This document shows, piece by piece, positions 26,336 to 35,408 of a stretch of 64,000 bases of DNA. Origin of the DNA: an uncultured Bacteroidales bacterium (GTDB taxonomy: Bacteria > Bacteroidota > Bacteroidia > Bacteroidales > P3); NCBI GenBank assembly GCA_947175635.1, contig CAMWNM010000007.1:1-64000 (forward strand). The letters run 5' to 3'. The notes beneath the pieces are model-generated. The model was not told the DNA's origin. It did not search any database and saw only the letters and a program-made list of their open reading frames with translations. A program made the translations under genes and the position numbers. Each line of letters begins with the position of its first letter. Position 1 is the stretch's first letter.

Positions 26336-28868
26336 ATTTTTCTAATTTGGCAAATTGGGTCAGAAGCGTTTTTTCGCCTACGCCCGGTGTATCGAAACGG
26401 ATTTTGAGCTTGCCGTTCGCGCCTGCTCCTTCCGCGCAGAGAATCACTCCTTCTCCGAATTTGGCGTGCCGCACTCTTGTGCCGGGTGCGAACGAAGCAC
26501 CGTTGGGCGTTTCTTGCGCTGCGGCGGTCGGGTGGGGCATGGCGGTAAGGTCGGACAATTTCTTGAATTTGCCCGAATTGAGGTCCGGTTTGTTTTTGGG
26601 GGCGTAGAAATCGGTTTTCAATCCTTTGTCGGCAGCCGGTCTGGAAGCCACCGGAGAACCGGATCCGAAGAAGCTTTTTCGGTATTGCGGCATCGGCGCC
26701 CAGGATTCGAAGCTGTCGTTGAAGTCGGGGTCTCCCGAAATTTTTTGCTGTAAAAGTTCCGGATTTTCGAGGTGTTCGTTGTCGAGTTCTTCCAAAAAGC
26801 GGCTCGGCTGGCAGAAATCAATCTCGCCCCAACGCATGCGGCGTTTGGCGAACGACAGCCATAAGTCTTTTTCCGAACGGGTCACGGCCACGTAAAACAA
26901 ACGGCGCTCTTCTTCCACTTCCTGACGTGTATCCAGACTTTGAGCGGCCGGAAAAAGATTTTCTTCGCATCCCACCACAAACACATACGGAAATTCCAAT
27001 CCTTTGGCGGCATGTACGGTCATGAGCGTAACCTTGTCGGCTTCGGCGTCGTCTTTCTTTTCATCCTGGTCGGTAAGCAAGGCTACGTTCTGCAAAAACA
27101 AGTCGAGTGTAACGATGCCTTCCACAGCCACCATTTCGCCCGTTTCCTCATCCACCATAAGCGGTTCTTCCTCGCAAAAGGACTTTACGGCGTTGAGCAG
27201 TTCTTCCACGTTGTTTAGCCGGCTTTCGCTTTCTGGGGTTTCCTCTTGCTTGTATTCCCGGCTCAATCCGCTGGCTTTCCAGATGGCATTGGCCATTTCG
27301 AAGGCATCGGTTTGGGAAAAGCGGGCGTTGAGGCTCAGAATCAGGTCCATTACCTCGAACAGCTTGGCGCGGGTGCCGGAATTGACGGCGGCGGCCACCG
27401 TTTCCATAAAGGCTTGTAATTCCTCTCCGGAGCGGAATATGGAATCAGGCGCCCCCATGTTCTTGAGCAGGGCGATGCTGTTGTTGTCGAAAATTGCCGG
27501 CTGGTTGCCGGTCTTCCCGTTGCGGAGAAACATCATTCCATCCCAGATCCCGCCGCCTGAAAGGGCTCCCAAAAGCCGCAACCGGTTAATCGTGGTTTCT
27601 CCTATGCCTCTGGCCGGATTGTTGATGCAACGCAGCAGGGCTTCTTCGTCGCGGGGATTGCCCACCCAGCGGAAATAAGAAATGATGTCTTTTATTTCCT
27701 TGCGCCGGTAAAAGCTCAAGCCGCCGTAAATCCGGTAAGGAATGTTGATTCGGCGCAACGCGTCTTCGATGGCCTTGCTTTGGCTGTTGATGCGGTACAG
27801 CACTGCAAAATCCTTATAGGGAACCTGCCGGTTGGCGCGGGTTCTGAATATTTCATGCGCCACGGCGCCGCCTTCCTCGGTATCGGAGGCGGAGGAGATG
27901 AGCCGAATTTTGCGGCCATCTTCGTTTTCGGTCCAGATTTCTTTGGGTATGCGGTCTTTGTTGTGTTCGATAATCGAATTGGAAAGCTGTACAATATGCT
28001 TGGTGGAACGGTAGTTCTGCTCCAGTTTGAACTTGGTCATCTGCGGATAGTCGCGCTCGAAGTTGAGGATATTCTGGATGTTGGCGCCCCGGAAACTGTA
28101 GATGCTTTGGGAATCGTCGCCCACTACGCAGATGTTTTGGTGCAGGGCGGCCAGTTTTTTGACAATCAGGTATTGGGCGTAGTTGGTGTCTTGATACTCA
28201 TCTACCATGATATATTGAAAGCGTTTCTGGTATTTGAGCAAGGTTTCGGGAAAATCACGGAAGAGCAGATTGGTGTTGAACAGCAAATCGTCGAAATCCA
28301 TGGTGGAGGATTGCTTCATGCGGCGGTCGTATTCTACAAAAATCCGGCCCGTCTCAGGCATCCGCATGCGGGTGTCTTCTTCCAGAAAAGCGTTGGTTTC
28401 GGCATAGTATTGGGCCGAAATCAGGCTGTTTTTGGCCATCGAGATCCGATAGAGCACTTTGGAATCCTTGTATTGTTTGGGGTCGAGGTTGAAATCTTTT
28501 ACGATACGTTTTATCAAGGATTTGCTTTCGTCTGTATCGTAGATGCCGAAATCTTTCCGATAGCCTATCGAAGGGGCTTCGGCCCGCAGAATCTTGCAGA
28601 AGATGGAGTGGAAGGTGCCCATCCACAGCGACCGGGCATCGGGCCCCACCAATTGCGTGATTCTGTCCTGCATTTCTTTGGCGGCTTTGTTGGTGAAGGT
28701 AAGCGCCAGCACACGGAACGGATCCACGCCCGTTTCCAAAAGATGGGCGATGCGGTAGGTGAGGGTGCGGGTTTTGCCGGAACCGGCGCCGGCAATAATC
28801 ATCACAGGGCCGTCTTTATGTTCCGCCGCTGCCCGCTGTTCGGGATTCAGGCCGTCTAATAAGCTCAT
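26331..28868 (-). CDS. pcrA: UvrD/PcrA-type superfamily 1 DNA helicase
   Basis: The product has 845 residues. Walker A AGAGSGKT is at 26-33, the NPEQRAAA Q-motif is at 8-15, and motif II (VDEYQDTN) and motif III (GDDSQSIYSFRGA) are intact. VTLMTVHAAKGLEFPYVFVVG and FYVAVTRSEKDLWLS are the C-terminal helicase motifs. The last about 60 residues (GTRVRHAKFGEGVILCAEG) are the PcrA-type Tudor-like tail that contacts RNA polymerase in relatives. It is an ATP-dependent 3'-5' helicase of DNA repair and conflict resolution. The ATG is on the minus strand at 28868. The divergent glyA starts 203 bp away. Confidence 0.93.
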   Translation of the reverse strand: MSLLDGLNPEQRAAAEHKDGPVMIIAGAGSGKTRTLTYRIAHLLETGVDPFRVLALTFTNKAAKEMQDRITQLVGPDARSLWMGTFHSIFCKILRAEAPSIGYRKDFGIYDTDESKSLIKRIVKDFNLDPKQYKDSKVLYRISMAKNSLISAQYYAETNAFLEEDTRMRMPETGRIFVEYDRRMKQSSTMDFDDLLFNTNLLFRDFPETLLKYQKRFQYIMVDEYQDTNYAQYLIVKKLAALHQNICVVGDDSQSIYSFRGANIQNILNFERDYPQMTKFKLEQNYRSTKHIVQLSNSIIEHNKDRIPKEIWTENEDGRKIRLISSASDTEEGGAVAHEIFRTRANRQVPYKDFAVLYRINSQSKAIEDALRRINIPYRIYGGLSFYRRKEIKDIISYFRWVGNPRDEEALLRCINNPARGIGETTINRLRLLGALSGGGIWDGMMFLRNGKTGNQPAIFDNNSIALLKNMGAPDSIFRSGEELQAFMETVAAAVNSGTRAKLFEVMDLILSLNARFSQTDAFEMANAIWKASGLSREYKQEETPESESRLNNVEELLNAVKSFCEEEPLMVDEETGEMVAVEGIVTLDLFLQNVALLTDQDEKKDDAEADKVTLMTVHAAKGLEFPYVFVVGCEENLFPAAQSLDTRQEVEEERRLFYVAVTRSEKDLWLSFAKRRMRWGEIDFCQPSRFLEELDNEHLENPELLQQKISGDPDFNDSFESWAPMPQYRKSFFGSGSPVASRPAADKGLKTDFYAPKNKPDLNSGKFKKLSDLTAMPHPTAAAQETPNGASFAPGTRVRHAKFGEGVILCAEGAGANGKLKIRFDTPGVGEKTLLTQFAKLEKC

Positions 28869-29005
28869 TGTTTAAAAATTAAATGGGTTTCTTTGGCTTC
28901 TTCTGCGCTACAAACCGCTGTAAAGATAGTGGTTTGAAAAAACATACCGCCGGGTTTACCCCTTGCCTCGGCGGCCGAATACGTTCCCAATTGCGCAAAA
29001 TACCC

Positions 29006-29013
29006 TATCTTTG
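29006..29013 (+). promoter_or_regulatory. -7 promoter box TATCTTTG for glyA
   Basis: Exact TAnnTTTG in the pcrA-glyA divergent gap, 58 bp before the glyA ATG. The -33 region is weak. Confidence 0.5.
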
Positions 29014-29071
29014 CTTCTTGCTGTGCGAATTGGAAAACGCCCGGAGAATAATATCAAAAAAACATACTATC

Positions 29072-30352
29072 ATGCAAAGAGACACGCAGATTTTCGACCT
29101 GATCCAACAGGAGAGAAAACGTCAGACCTCGGGTCTGGAACTGATTGCTTCCGAGAACTTCGTTTCCGACCAGGTGATGGAAGCCATGGGGTCGGTGATG
29201 ACCAACAAATATGCCGAAGGTTATCCCGGCCACCGCTATTATGGCGGTTGCCAGATTGTGGATCAAAGCGAGCAACTGGCTATTGACCGTATCAAGAAAG
29301 TGTTCGGTGCCGAATATGCCAACGTGCAGCCGCATTCCGGCGCTCAGGCCAATATGGCCGTTTTCGTGGCTTGCCTGAAACCCGGCGATACGTTCATGGG
29401 CTTGGATCTGGCGCACGGCGGTCATCTTTCGCATGGTTCGCCCGTTAATTTCTCGGGTTTGGTATATCATCAGGTGGCTTATCGTGTGAGCGAGGAAACC
29501 GGTACCATCGACTACGACCAGATGGAAAAGACCGCGCTGGAAGAAAAACCCAAATTGATTGTGGGGGGAGCTTCGGCCTACTCCCGCGATTGGGATTGGA
29601 AGCGCATGCGCGAGATCGCCGACAAGATCGGTGCCCTCCTGATGGCCGATATCGCCCACCCGGCCGGTCTTATCGCCTGCGGTTTGCTCAACAATCCTCT
29701 GCAATACTGCCATATCGTAACCAGCACCACGCATAAGACCCTTCGCGGCCCCCGCGGCGGTATCATCCTGATGGGTAAGGATTTTGAAAATCCCTGGGGT
29801 TTGAAAACACCTAAGGGTGTGGTGAAGATGATGTCGCAGATTTTGGATTCGGCTGTATTCCCCGGTATCCAGGGCGGTCCGCTCGAACATGTGATTGCCG
29901 CCAAGGCTGTGGCTTTCGGCGAATGCCTCACCGACGACTACAAACGTTACATCCAGCAGGTTAAGGCCAATGCGGCGGCTATGAGCAAGGCTTTCACCGA
30001 CAAAGGCTACAAGGTGATCAGCGGTGGAACCGACAACCACCTTATGTTGATCGACCTCCGCACCAAGTTCCCCGACCTGACGGGTAAAGTGGCTGAAAAC
30101 ACCTTGGTCCGCGCCGATATCACCATCAACAAGAACATGGTGCCTTTCGACAGCCGCACACCGTTTACCACCAGCGGTATCCGCGTTGGTACGCCGGCTA
30201 CCACCACCCGTGGTCTGAAAGAAGCCGATATGCCGGTGGTTGTGGATTTGATAGATCAGGTGTTGTGCGATGTGGAAAACGAAGCCGTAATCGAAAAAGT
30301 GAGGAAGACGGTGAACGATATGATGAGCAGCCGTCCTTTGTTCGCTTGGTAA
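29072..30352 (+). CDS. glyA: Serine hydroxymethyltransferase
   Basis: The product has 426 residues and interconverts serine and glycine with tetrahydrofolate, supplying one-carbon units. It is a cytoplasmic PLP enzyme. The PLP lysine is K222 in [12 protein letters not shown], and LELIASENF at the N-terminus and [11 protein letters not shown] are family signatures. ATG 29072 (MQRDTQIFD) is chosen because the frame upstream to 28883 is not conserved in character and contains the promoter. It has its own terminator. The glycine-cleavage gene gcvT is in the same window but in a different operon. Confidence 0.95.
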   Translation: MQRDTQIFDLIQQERKRQTSGLELIASENFVSDQVMEAMGSVMTNKYAEGYPGHRYYGGCQIVDQSEQLAIDRIKKVFGAEYANVQPHSGAQANMAVFVACLKPGDTFMGLDLAHGGHLSHGSPVNFSGLVYHQVAYRVSEETGTIDYDQMEKTALEEKPKLIVGGASAYSRDWDWKRMREIADKIGALLMADIAHPAGLIACGLLNNPLQYCHIVTSTTHKTLRGPRGGIILMGKDFENPWGLKTPKGVVKMMSQILDSAVFPGIQGGPLEHVIAAKAVAFGECLTDDYKRYIQQVKANAAAMSKAFTDKGYKVISGGTDNHLMLIDLRTKFPDLTGKVAENTLVRADITINKNMVPFDSRTPFTTSGIRVGTPATTTRGLKEADMPVVVDLIDQVLCDVENEAVIEKVRKTVNDMMSSRPLFAW

Positions 30353-30405
30353 GCGGCATCTTGTGTCTTTTTCCGCGATGCGTCTGCACAGGCACATGTG
30401 TCAAG

Positions 30406-30439
30406 AACAGCCAATCTGCAAAAAGGTTGGCTGTTTTTA
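30406..30439 (+). terminator. Intrinsic terminator of glyA
   Basis: AACAGCCAA (30406-30414) pairs with TTGGCTGTT (30427-30435), followed by a T run to 30438. Confidence 0.85.
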
Positions 30440-30476
30440 TTTGCGTATCGGGTTGTTCCTCTAAAAACAAAAAACA

Positions 30477-30920
30477 ATGATGGGAAGTAAGTTTCTACAG
30501 GAGTTTAAAGCCTTTGCCTTGAAAGGCAATGTGATGGATTTGGCCGTGGGGGTGATTATCGGCGGTGCTTTCGGCAAGATAGTTTCTTCTTTGGTGGCCG
30601 ATGTGATTATGCCGTTGTTGGGATTGCTTGTGGGCGGTATCAATTTTACCGATCTGCACATTACCCTGAAGTCTGCCCGGGAAGTGGAGGGGGTGATGCA
30701 ACCGGCGGTGTTGCTCAACTACGGCAACTTTTTGCAGACGGCTTTCGATTTCTTTGTCATCGCCTTTTCCATTTTTACCTTTATCCGGCTGTTGTCGAAA
30801 TTTCAACATAAAAAGGCTGCCGAACCGGTGGCGCCGCCTGCTCCTACGCAAGAAGAGCGGTTGCTTACCGAAATACGCGACCTGTTGAAGGAATCGGCTG
30901 AAAAAAAGGATACGAAATAA
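30477..30920 (+). CDS. mscL: Large-conductance mechanosensitive channel
   Basis: The product has 147 residues. The N-terminal helix ([31 protein letters not shown]) leads into TM1. [12 protein letters not shown] and the second TM ([22 protein letters not shown]) follow, then a charged C-terminal helix ([14 protein letters not shown]). It is an inner-membrane homopentameric pore that opens under membrane tension and releases solutes in osmotic downshock. Two ATGs in tandem (30477, 30480) are possible starts. It is a single gene after the glyA terminator. Confidence 0.95.
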   Translation: MMGSKFLQEFKAFALKGNVMDLAVGVIIGGAFGKIVSSLVADVIMPLLGLLVGGINFTDLHITLKSAREVEGVMQPAVLLNYGNFLQTAFDFFVIAFSIFTFIRLLSKFQHKKAAEPVAPPAPTQEERLLTEIRDLLKESAEKKDTK

Positions 30921-30927
30921 GCGATGG

Positions 30928-30944
30928 GTCGGATTCCATCCGAC
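30928..30944 (+). terminator. Hairpin downstream of mscL
   Basis: GTCGGAT-TCC-ATCCGAC, 8 bp after the mscL stop. Only a short A/T stretch follows, so terminator activity is uncertain. Confidence 0.35.
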
Positions 30945-31006
30945 AATTTAACATGGAATTTGTTCCGGTAAGCTTTTATGATTTCGCTTCCGTTCAATTC
31001 TTGCCT

Positions 31007-31038
31007 CGGAAGAAGCCAAACTTGCCCGGTTTCTTCCG
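31007..31038. repeat. Hairpin between convergent genes, possible degenerate repeat copy
   Basis: CGGAAGAAGCC pairs with GGTTTCTTCCG (one G-U). It retains AGAAGCCAA and CTTGC like the dispersed hairpin family, but the core is eroded. It lies between mscL and the minus-strand C_GCAxxG gene. Confidence 0.4.
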
Positions 31039-31064
31039 GGGCCTATCGAAAACGCCGGGAGAGA

Positions 31065-31523
31065 TCAGGCTCTCAGACGGTCTAAGGCCTTGCACCAGAG
31101 TTCGGCGGCGATGCGCACTTTTTCGGTGCAGGAGTTGAGGTAATAGTTGCCTTTTTCGTCAGGATTGGGGGTTTGGGGGGCCGGTGCTTTGGGCAGGTTC
31201 AATAAATCGGCGCAACGCAATGCGCCATTGCGCTTTTTGAATGCTTCGGCCAATTCCTGTACCAGTCCGAAGGTGCGTTTCTTGCCTTCGCCGTCGCGGG
31301 GTGTTGTGGAGCCGGTTTCCAATCCGGCCAGAAGAAAGATGCCCATGGCCGCGCCACAAATATCCTTCATGCCGCCAATGCCACCGCCGAAAGCGGCCGA
31401 CATCTTGAGCGACTGCTCTTTGCTGAAACCGTACAGGTCGCCGAAAGCGGCCACCACGGCCTGACAACAGTTGTAACCTTCCTGATGCAGTTCGGCCGCG
31501 CGGGAAATTCTTTCTTCGTACAT
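31065..31523 (-). CDS. C_GCAxxG_C_C family redox-type protein
   Basis: The product has 152 residues. The cysteine pattern is C19-C20 (YNCCQAV), C56 in the C-G-A-A-M-G motif (CGAAMG), C104 and C132, with the Gly-rich AFGGGIGGM between. This is the C_GCAxxG_C_C family, thought to bind metal or act in redox chemistry; the biochemical role is unknown. Its ATG overlaps the stop of the upstream lipoprotein gene (TAATG), so translation is probably coupled. It is the last gene of a two-gene minus-strand unit. Confidence 0.85.
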   Translation of the reverse strand: MYEERISRAAELHQEGYNCCQAVVAAFGDLYGFSKEQSLKMSAAFGGGIGGMKDICGAAMGIFLLAGLETGSTTPRDGEGKKRTFGLVQELAEAFKKRNGALRCADLLNLPKAPAPQTPNPDEKGNYYLNSCTEKVRIAAELWCKALDRLRA

Positions 31524-32014
31524 TATCGAATCAGTTTGAAATAGAGGGTTGTGCTATCGGAAGTAAGCCGCTTGGAAATCTGAATGAGGAGGTACTGCTG
31601 GTGGGCGAACACACTGCGGATTTCGGCGTCGGGAGCGGCTAAGATCAGTGAATCGGTGGAAGAATAGTCCGATGGGGTGTAGGTCTGGGCATCCACCCCT
31701 TGAAAGATCAGGATGGTGTCGGTGCCTTGGTTGTTGGTAAGGGTGGTGCCTTGATAAAACTGCATGCGGAAAAGGGGATTGCCGTTGCTGTTTTGCAAAA
31801 GGTAGTTGTTGGGTTTGCCGGCCACCGGTTCGGTTATCACCGCATAGGAGCCGTTGCTGTATTCCTGCAGGTTGTCTTTTTTGCAACGGCTGTCGGACCC
31901 TACATACGAAAGGCGGTATTCGCCGCTGAGATCGGTTACCGTATAGGCGTTCTTTTCGTTTTTGCCGCACGCAAGCAACAAAACGGAACTTAAAATAGCC
32001 AGAATCTTTTTCAT
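31523..32014 (-). CDS. Small lipoprotein of unknown function
   Basis: The product has 163 residues with a type II signal peptide: MKKILAILSSVLLLAC, lipidated Cys at 16. The mature part looks like a single small beta-domain (SGEYRLSYVG, YAVITEP, LYFKLIR). I do not recognise a family. It is probably anchored to the outer membrane or in the periplasm. It overlaps the C_GCAxxG gene by one base, suggesting a shared function or stoichiometric expression. Confidence 0.75.
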   Translation of the reverse strand: MKKILAILSSVLLLACGKNEKNAYTVTDLSGEYRLSYVGSDSRCKKDNLQEYSNGSYAVITEPVAGKPNNYLLQNSNGNPLFRMQFYQGTTLTNNQGTDTILIFQGVDAQTYTPSDYSSTDSLILAAPDAEIRSVFAHQQYLLIQISKRLTSDSTTLYFKLIR

Positions 32015-32018
32015 GGGG

Positions 32019-32026
32019 CAAATGTA
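32019..32026 (-). promoter_or_regulatory. -7-like box TACATTTG (minus strand) before the lipoprotein gene
   Basis: Exact TAnnTTTG match reading toward the lipoprotein gene, only 4 bp from its ATG. If used, the transcript would be leaderless or nearly so. This may be chance. Confidence 0.3.
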
Positions 32027-32116
32027 ATAAAAAGGGGAGGAATTGTGCGGCGGTTTATTGCCGAAGGCAGGTTTTCAACCGATTTCGCCCTCTTTTTCGT
32101 AATTTTGCAAGAGCAA

Positions 32117-32262
32117 CCTTTTCGATAAGCCATGCGCAGAAGCCAAGCTTGCTTGGATTATGCCATGGCGAGAAAAGGTCGGATGAAAACCAACCTTTTC
32201 GATAAGCCATGCGCAGAAGCCAAGCTTGCTTGGACTCTGCCGAGGCGAGAATCGAGCGAAGC
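32117..32262 (+). repeat. Intergenic hairpin repeat, dimer b1-b2 (77-bp period)
   Basis: Two head-to-tail copies, with cores at 32143 and 32220. b1 has CCTTTTCG (32117-32124) facing GAAAAGG (ending 32178), then GCCATG facing CATGGC, then CCAAGC-TT-GCTTGG. b2 repeats the left arm exactly but its right arm has drifted. It lies in the 354-bp gap between the minus-strand lipoprotein and the cytochrome bd operon. Confidence 0.8.
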
Positions 32263-32283
32263 GAGATCATAAACACCGATGAA

Positions 32284-32318
32284 ATAAATGCTGTGTTTAT
32301 AAATGCTGTGTTTATAAA
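32284..32318 (+). repeat. 15-bp tandem repeat upstream of the cytochrome bd operon
   Basis: ATAAATGCTGTGTTT occurs twice exactly, followed by a third partial ATAAA. It lies 50-85 bp before the DUF4492 start, in the likely promoter region. It could be a regulator site. Confidence 0.6.
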
Positions 32319-32368
32319 ACAAGCATTGGTTGCAAACCAACCTTCCTGAAAGGCAAAGTGATACGAAG

Positions 32369-32638
32369 ATGTCCATTGAACCGACCGCCCTTATCGAAAC
32401 CGAAAGCGCCGTTTGTGGCCGAAACATCGGCCCTCTGCGCCGGGTATGGCGGTTTTACCGCGATGGTTTCCGTTCCATGACTTTCGGGCGGACGCTGTGG
32501 GCCATTATCCTCATCAAGCTTTTCATCATGTTCGCGATACTCAAGGTTTTCTTCTTTCCCGATTTCCTGCGTCATAAAACCGAGCGGGAAAAACAAGACT
32601 TTGTGGGGACGGAACTGATAAACCGGGGTGTAAGGTAG
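32369..32638 (+). CDS. DUF4492 small membrane protein linked to cytochrome bd
   Basis: The product has 89 residues from ATG 32369; a TTG at 32330 is in frame but less likely. WRFYRDGFRSMTFGRTLWAIILIKLFIMFAILKVFFFPDF, read as motif pieces GFRSMTFGRTLW and ILIKLFIMFAILK, is typical of DUF4492. There is one transmembrane helix. This family sits directly before cydA in Bacteroidota and may be an accessory subunit or assembly factor of the oxidase. cydA starts 69 bp downstream. Confidence 0.8.
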   Translation: MSIEPTALIETESAVCGRNIGPLRRVWRFYRDGFRSMTFGRTLWAIILIKLFIMFAILKVFFFPDFLRHKTEREKQDFVGTELINRGVR

Positions 32639-32707
32639 ACTTGCCCGTGTATTTAACAACAAACAGGCCGAAAAGGAATTTAGACCGAAAATCATTCATA
32701 AACCGCT

Positions 32708-34219
32708 ATGGAACAAATCACTCCCGCCTTGATAGACTGGTCGCGCGCCCAGTTTGCCATGACCGCCATGTATCATTGGCTTTTTGTGCCGCTCACGCTC
32801 GGGCTTTCGATGATCATGGGCATCATGGAAACCCTCTATGTCAGAACCGGTGATGCCTTCTGGAAAAAAACGGCCAAATTCTGGATGAAAGTTTTCGGCA
32901 TCAATTTTGCCGTGGGGGTGGCCACCGGCTTGATTCTCGAATTTCAGTTCGGTACCAATTGGAGCAACTACTCTTGGTTTGTGGGGGATATTTTCGGTGC
33001 GCCTTTGGCCATAGAGGGTATCTTGGCTTTCTTTATGGAAGCTACTTTTATCGCTGTGATGTTTTGGGGTTGGAACAAGGTAAGCAAAGGTTTTCATCTT
33101 GCCTCGACCTGGCTTACCGGTATCGGAGCCACTGTTTCGGCTTGGTGGATTCTGGTGGCCAATACATGGATGCAGCATCCGGTGGGCATGACCTTCAATC
33201 CCGAAACGGTGCGCAACGAAATGACCGATTTCTTTGCCGTGGCTTTCCAGCCGATGGCCGTAACCAAGTTCTTCCACTCGGTATTGAGCGGATGGGTGTT
33301 TGCCGCCGTATTCGTAATCGGGGTGAGTTGCTGGTATCTCTTGAGAAAACGCCATGTGAAATTTGCGCTTTCGAGTATCAGGATAGCGGCTGTGTTCGGT
33401 CTTGTGGCCTCGTTGGTGGTGGCTTTTACGGGCGATAAGTCGGGCTACGAAGTGGCGCGGCATCAGCCCATGAAGTTGGCCGCACTCGAGAATCTGCAGG
33501 AAGGCGGAAACGCGCAGGGGCTTGAGATCGCTTTCGGCATCAAGATTCCCTATATGCTTTCGTTGCTTTCCACCCGTACCCCCGATGGCTATGTGCCGGG
33601 CATCAACAATATTCTGGAAGGCGGCTATGTACAGCCCGACGGCCGTGTGGCTTTGTCTGTGCAGGAGAAGATGCGTCGCGGAAAAATCGCCGTGCAGGCT
33701 TTGTCTGATTTCAGGGAAGGGCAGGCCTTGGCCGATGAAACCAAAACCGAAACCGCCCGCGATACGCTCAATGCCTATGCCGAATATTTCGGTTACGGTT
33801 ATGTGGAAAATCCGCAGGATTTGGTGCCTGCAACGGGTTTGCTTTTCTGGTCTTTCCGTGTGATGGTCGGATTGGGCATGCTTTTCATATTGTTCTTCCT
33901 GGTGGCGCTCTTTTTGGGTTACAGGGACAAAATTGCCCAAAGCCGTTGCAGATGGTTTTACTATGTGGCCATCGTATGCGTGCCTTTGGCCATGATTGCC
34001 GGTCAGGCCGGATGGATTGTGGCCGAGGTGGGACGTCAGCCTTGGGCCATTCAGGATCTTTTGCCGGTAAACGCCGCCGTTTCAAGTTTGGCGCCGGGGG
34101 CGGTCAAGACTACATTTTTTGTTTTTCTGGTGTTGTTTTTCATCTTGTTGGTGGCTGAAATAGGCATTATGCTCAAGGCTGTCGCCAAGGGTCCCGAAGA
34201 AATTGAAAACGCACAATAG
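32708..34219 (+). CDS. cydA: Cytochrome bd ubiquinol oxidase subunit I
   Basis: The product has 503 residues. It carries the haems and the quinol site of the bd terminal oxidase, which reduces oxygen to water with high affinity. H23 (MYHWLF) is the conserved N-terminal haem ligand region. GDKSGYEVARHQPMKLAALE contains the conserved Q-loop start, and GRQPW (442-446) is the hallmark of the family. About nine hydrophobic helices are visible. It has the short Q-loop form. It sits in an operon with DUF4492 upstream and cydB 18 bp downstream. In anaerobes this oxidase allows nanaerobic respiration or oxygen scavenging. Confidence 0.95.
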   Translation: MEQITPALIDWSRAQFAMTAMYHWLFVPLTLGLSMIMGIMETLYVRTGDAFWKKTAKFWMKVFGINFAVGVATGLILEFQFGTNWSNYSWFVGDIFGAPLAIEGILAFFMEATFIAVMFWGWNKVSKGFHLASTWLTGIGATVSAWWILVANTWMQHPVGMTFNPETVRNEMTDFFAVAFQPMAVTKFFHSVLSGWVFAAVFVIGVSCWYLLRKRHVKFALSSIRIAAVFGLVASLVVAFTGDKSGYEVARHQPMKLAALENLQEGGNAQGLEIAFGIKIPYMLSLLSTRTPDGYVPGINNILEGGYVQPDGRVALSVQEKMRRGKIAVQALSDFREGQALADETKTETARDTLNAYAEYFGYGYVENPQDLVPATGLLFWSFRVMVGLGMLFILFFLVALFLGYRDKIAQSRCRWFYYVAIVCVPLAMIAGQAGWIVAEVGRQPWAIQDLLPVNAAVSSLAPGAVKTTFFVFLVLFFILLVAEIGIMLKAVAKGPEEIENAQ

Positions 34220-34237
34220 ACATAGGAGGAAAGAACG

Positions 34238-35383
34238 ATGTTTACATACGAATTTTTGCAAAATTACTGGTGGTTCGTGGTTAGTCTGTTGGGGGCCATC
34301 TTGGTGTTCCTGCTGTTTGTGCAGGGCGGCAATTCGCTTATCTTCACTTTGGGCAGGAACGAACAGGAACGCAGCCTTCTGATTAATTCCACAGGGCGTA
34401 AGTGGGAATTTACCTTTACCACGCTGGCTACTTTCGGCGGGGCGTTTTTCGCTTCTTTTCCGCTTTTCTACAGCACCAGTTTCGGCGGCGCTTACTGGAT
34501 CTGGCTTTTGATTCTGCTCAGTTTCGTGTTGCAGGCCGTATCGTACGAATTTCAGGGTAAGCTGGGCAACCTCCTGGGCAAAAGAACCTATCAGGTGTTT
34601 CTTGTGCTGAACGGCTTCCTCGGCCCCTTCCTGCTGGGTGCGGCCGTGGCCACTTTTTTCAACGGAAGCAATTTTGTGGTGAACAAAACCAATATGTCTT
34701 CGGTCATGATGCCCGTTATCAGCCGCTGGGGCAACGCATGGCACGGTTTGGACGCCTGTCTGGATCCCTGGAACCTGATTCTGGGTTTTGCCGTATTTTT
34801 TCTGGCCCGTCTGCTGGGCAACCTTTACTTCATCAACAACATCGATGATGCGCAGCTGCAACCCCGTCTGCGCCGCCGTCTGCTTGTCGATACGGTTCCT
34901 TTCCTGCTGTTTTTCCTGGCTTTTGTGATCCGTACCTTGCTCAAAAGCGGTTTTGCCGTTGATCCGCAAACGGGCCGGATCTTTATGGAACCCTACAAAT
35001 ACCTGCACAACTTCTTGCAGATGCCGGTGGTATCGGTGCTGTTTCTGACAGGGGTGGCGGGGGTGCTGTTCGGCCTTGGAAAATCGATATTCTGCAACCG
35101 TTACAACAAAGGAATCTGGTTTGCCGGCATCGGCACGGTGCTTACCGTTCTGGCGCTCTTCCTCTGCGTGGGCTACAACCATACGGCTTATTATCCTTCC
35201 AATCTCGATTTGCAGAGCTCGCTTACATTGGCCAACAGCTGTTCAAGCCCGTTCACGCTTAGAACCATGGCCATCGTATCGGTTTTAGTACCTTTCGTAT
35301 TGGCCTATATCGTGTATGCCTGGCGGTCTATCGACAAAAAGAAGCTTACACGCACAGAATTGGAAGAAGAACACGGCTATTAG
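34238..35383 (+). CDS. cydB: Cytochrome bd ubiquinol oxidase subunit II
   Basis: The product has 381 residues, with about eight to nine transmembrane helices (WWFVVSLLGAILVFLLFVQGGNSL first). LINSTGRKWEFTFTTLATFGGAFFASFPLFYSTSFGGAYW carries the typical CydB sequence near 45-85. GGAGG lies upstream of the ATG. It is the partner of cydA in the inner-membrane oxidase. The downstream cca gene begins 25 bp later and may be in the same transcript. Confidence 0.95.
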   Translation: MFTYEFLQNYWWFVVSLLGAILVFLLFVQGGNSLIFTLGRNEQERSLLINSTGRKWEFTFTTLATFGGAFFASFPLFYSTSFGGAYWIWLLILLSFVLQAVSYEFQGKLGNLLGKRTYQVFLVLNGFLGPFLLGAAVATFFNGSNFVVNKTNMSSVMMPVISRWGNAWHGLDACLDPWNLILGFAVFFLARLLGNLYFINNIDDAQLQPRLRRRLLVDTVPFLLFFLAFVIRTLLKSGFAVDPQTGRIFMEPYKYLHNFLQMPVVSVLFLTGVAGVLFGLGKSIFCNRYNKGIWFAGIGTVLTVLALFLCVGYNHTAYYPSNLDLQSSLTLANSCSSPFTLRTMAIVSVLVPFVLAYIVYAWRSIDKKKLTRTELEEEHGY

Positions 35384-35408
35384 GCCGTTTGTAGTACAGA
35401 GGAGGGAA

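Noticed and set aside
28891-28909. Half copy of the hairpin family before pcrA
   Set aside because: Only GCGCAGAAG and AAGCCAAAG are similar (minus strand) and the second arm is missing, so it may be chance.
28883-29071. Longer glyA starting at 28883
   Set aside because: The extension includes the promoter and has no SHMT character. MQRDTQIFD at 29072 is the typical start.
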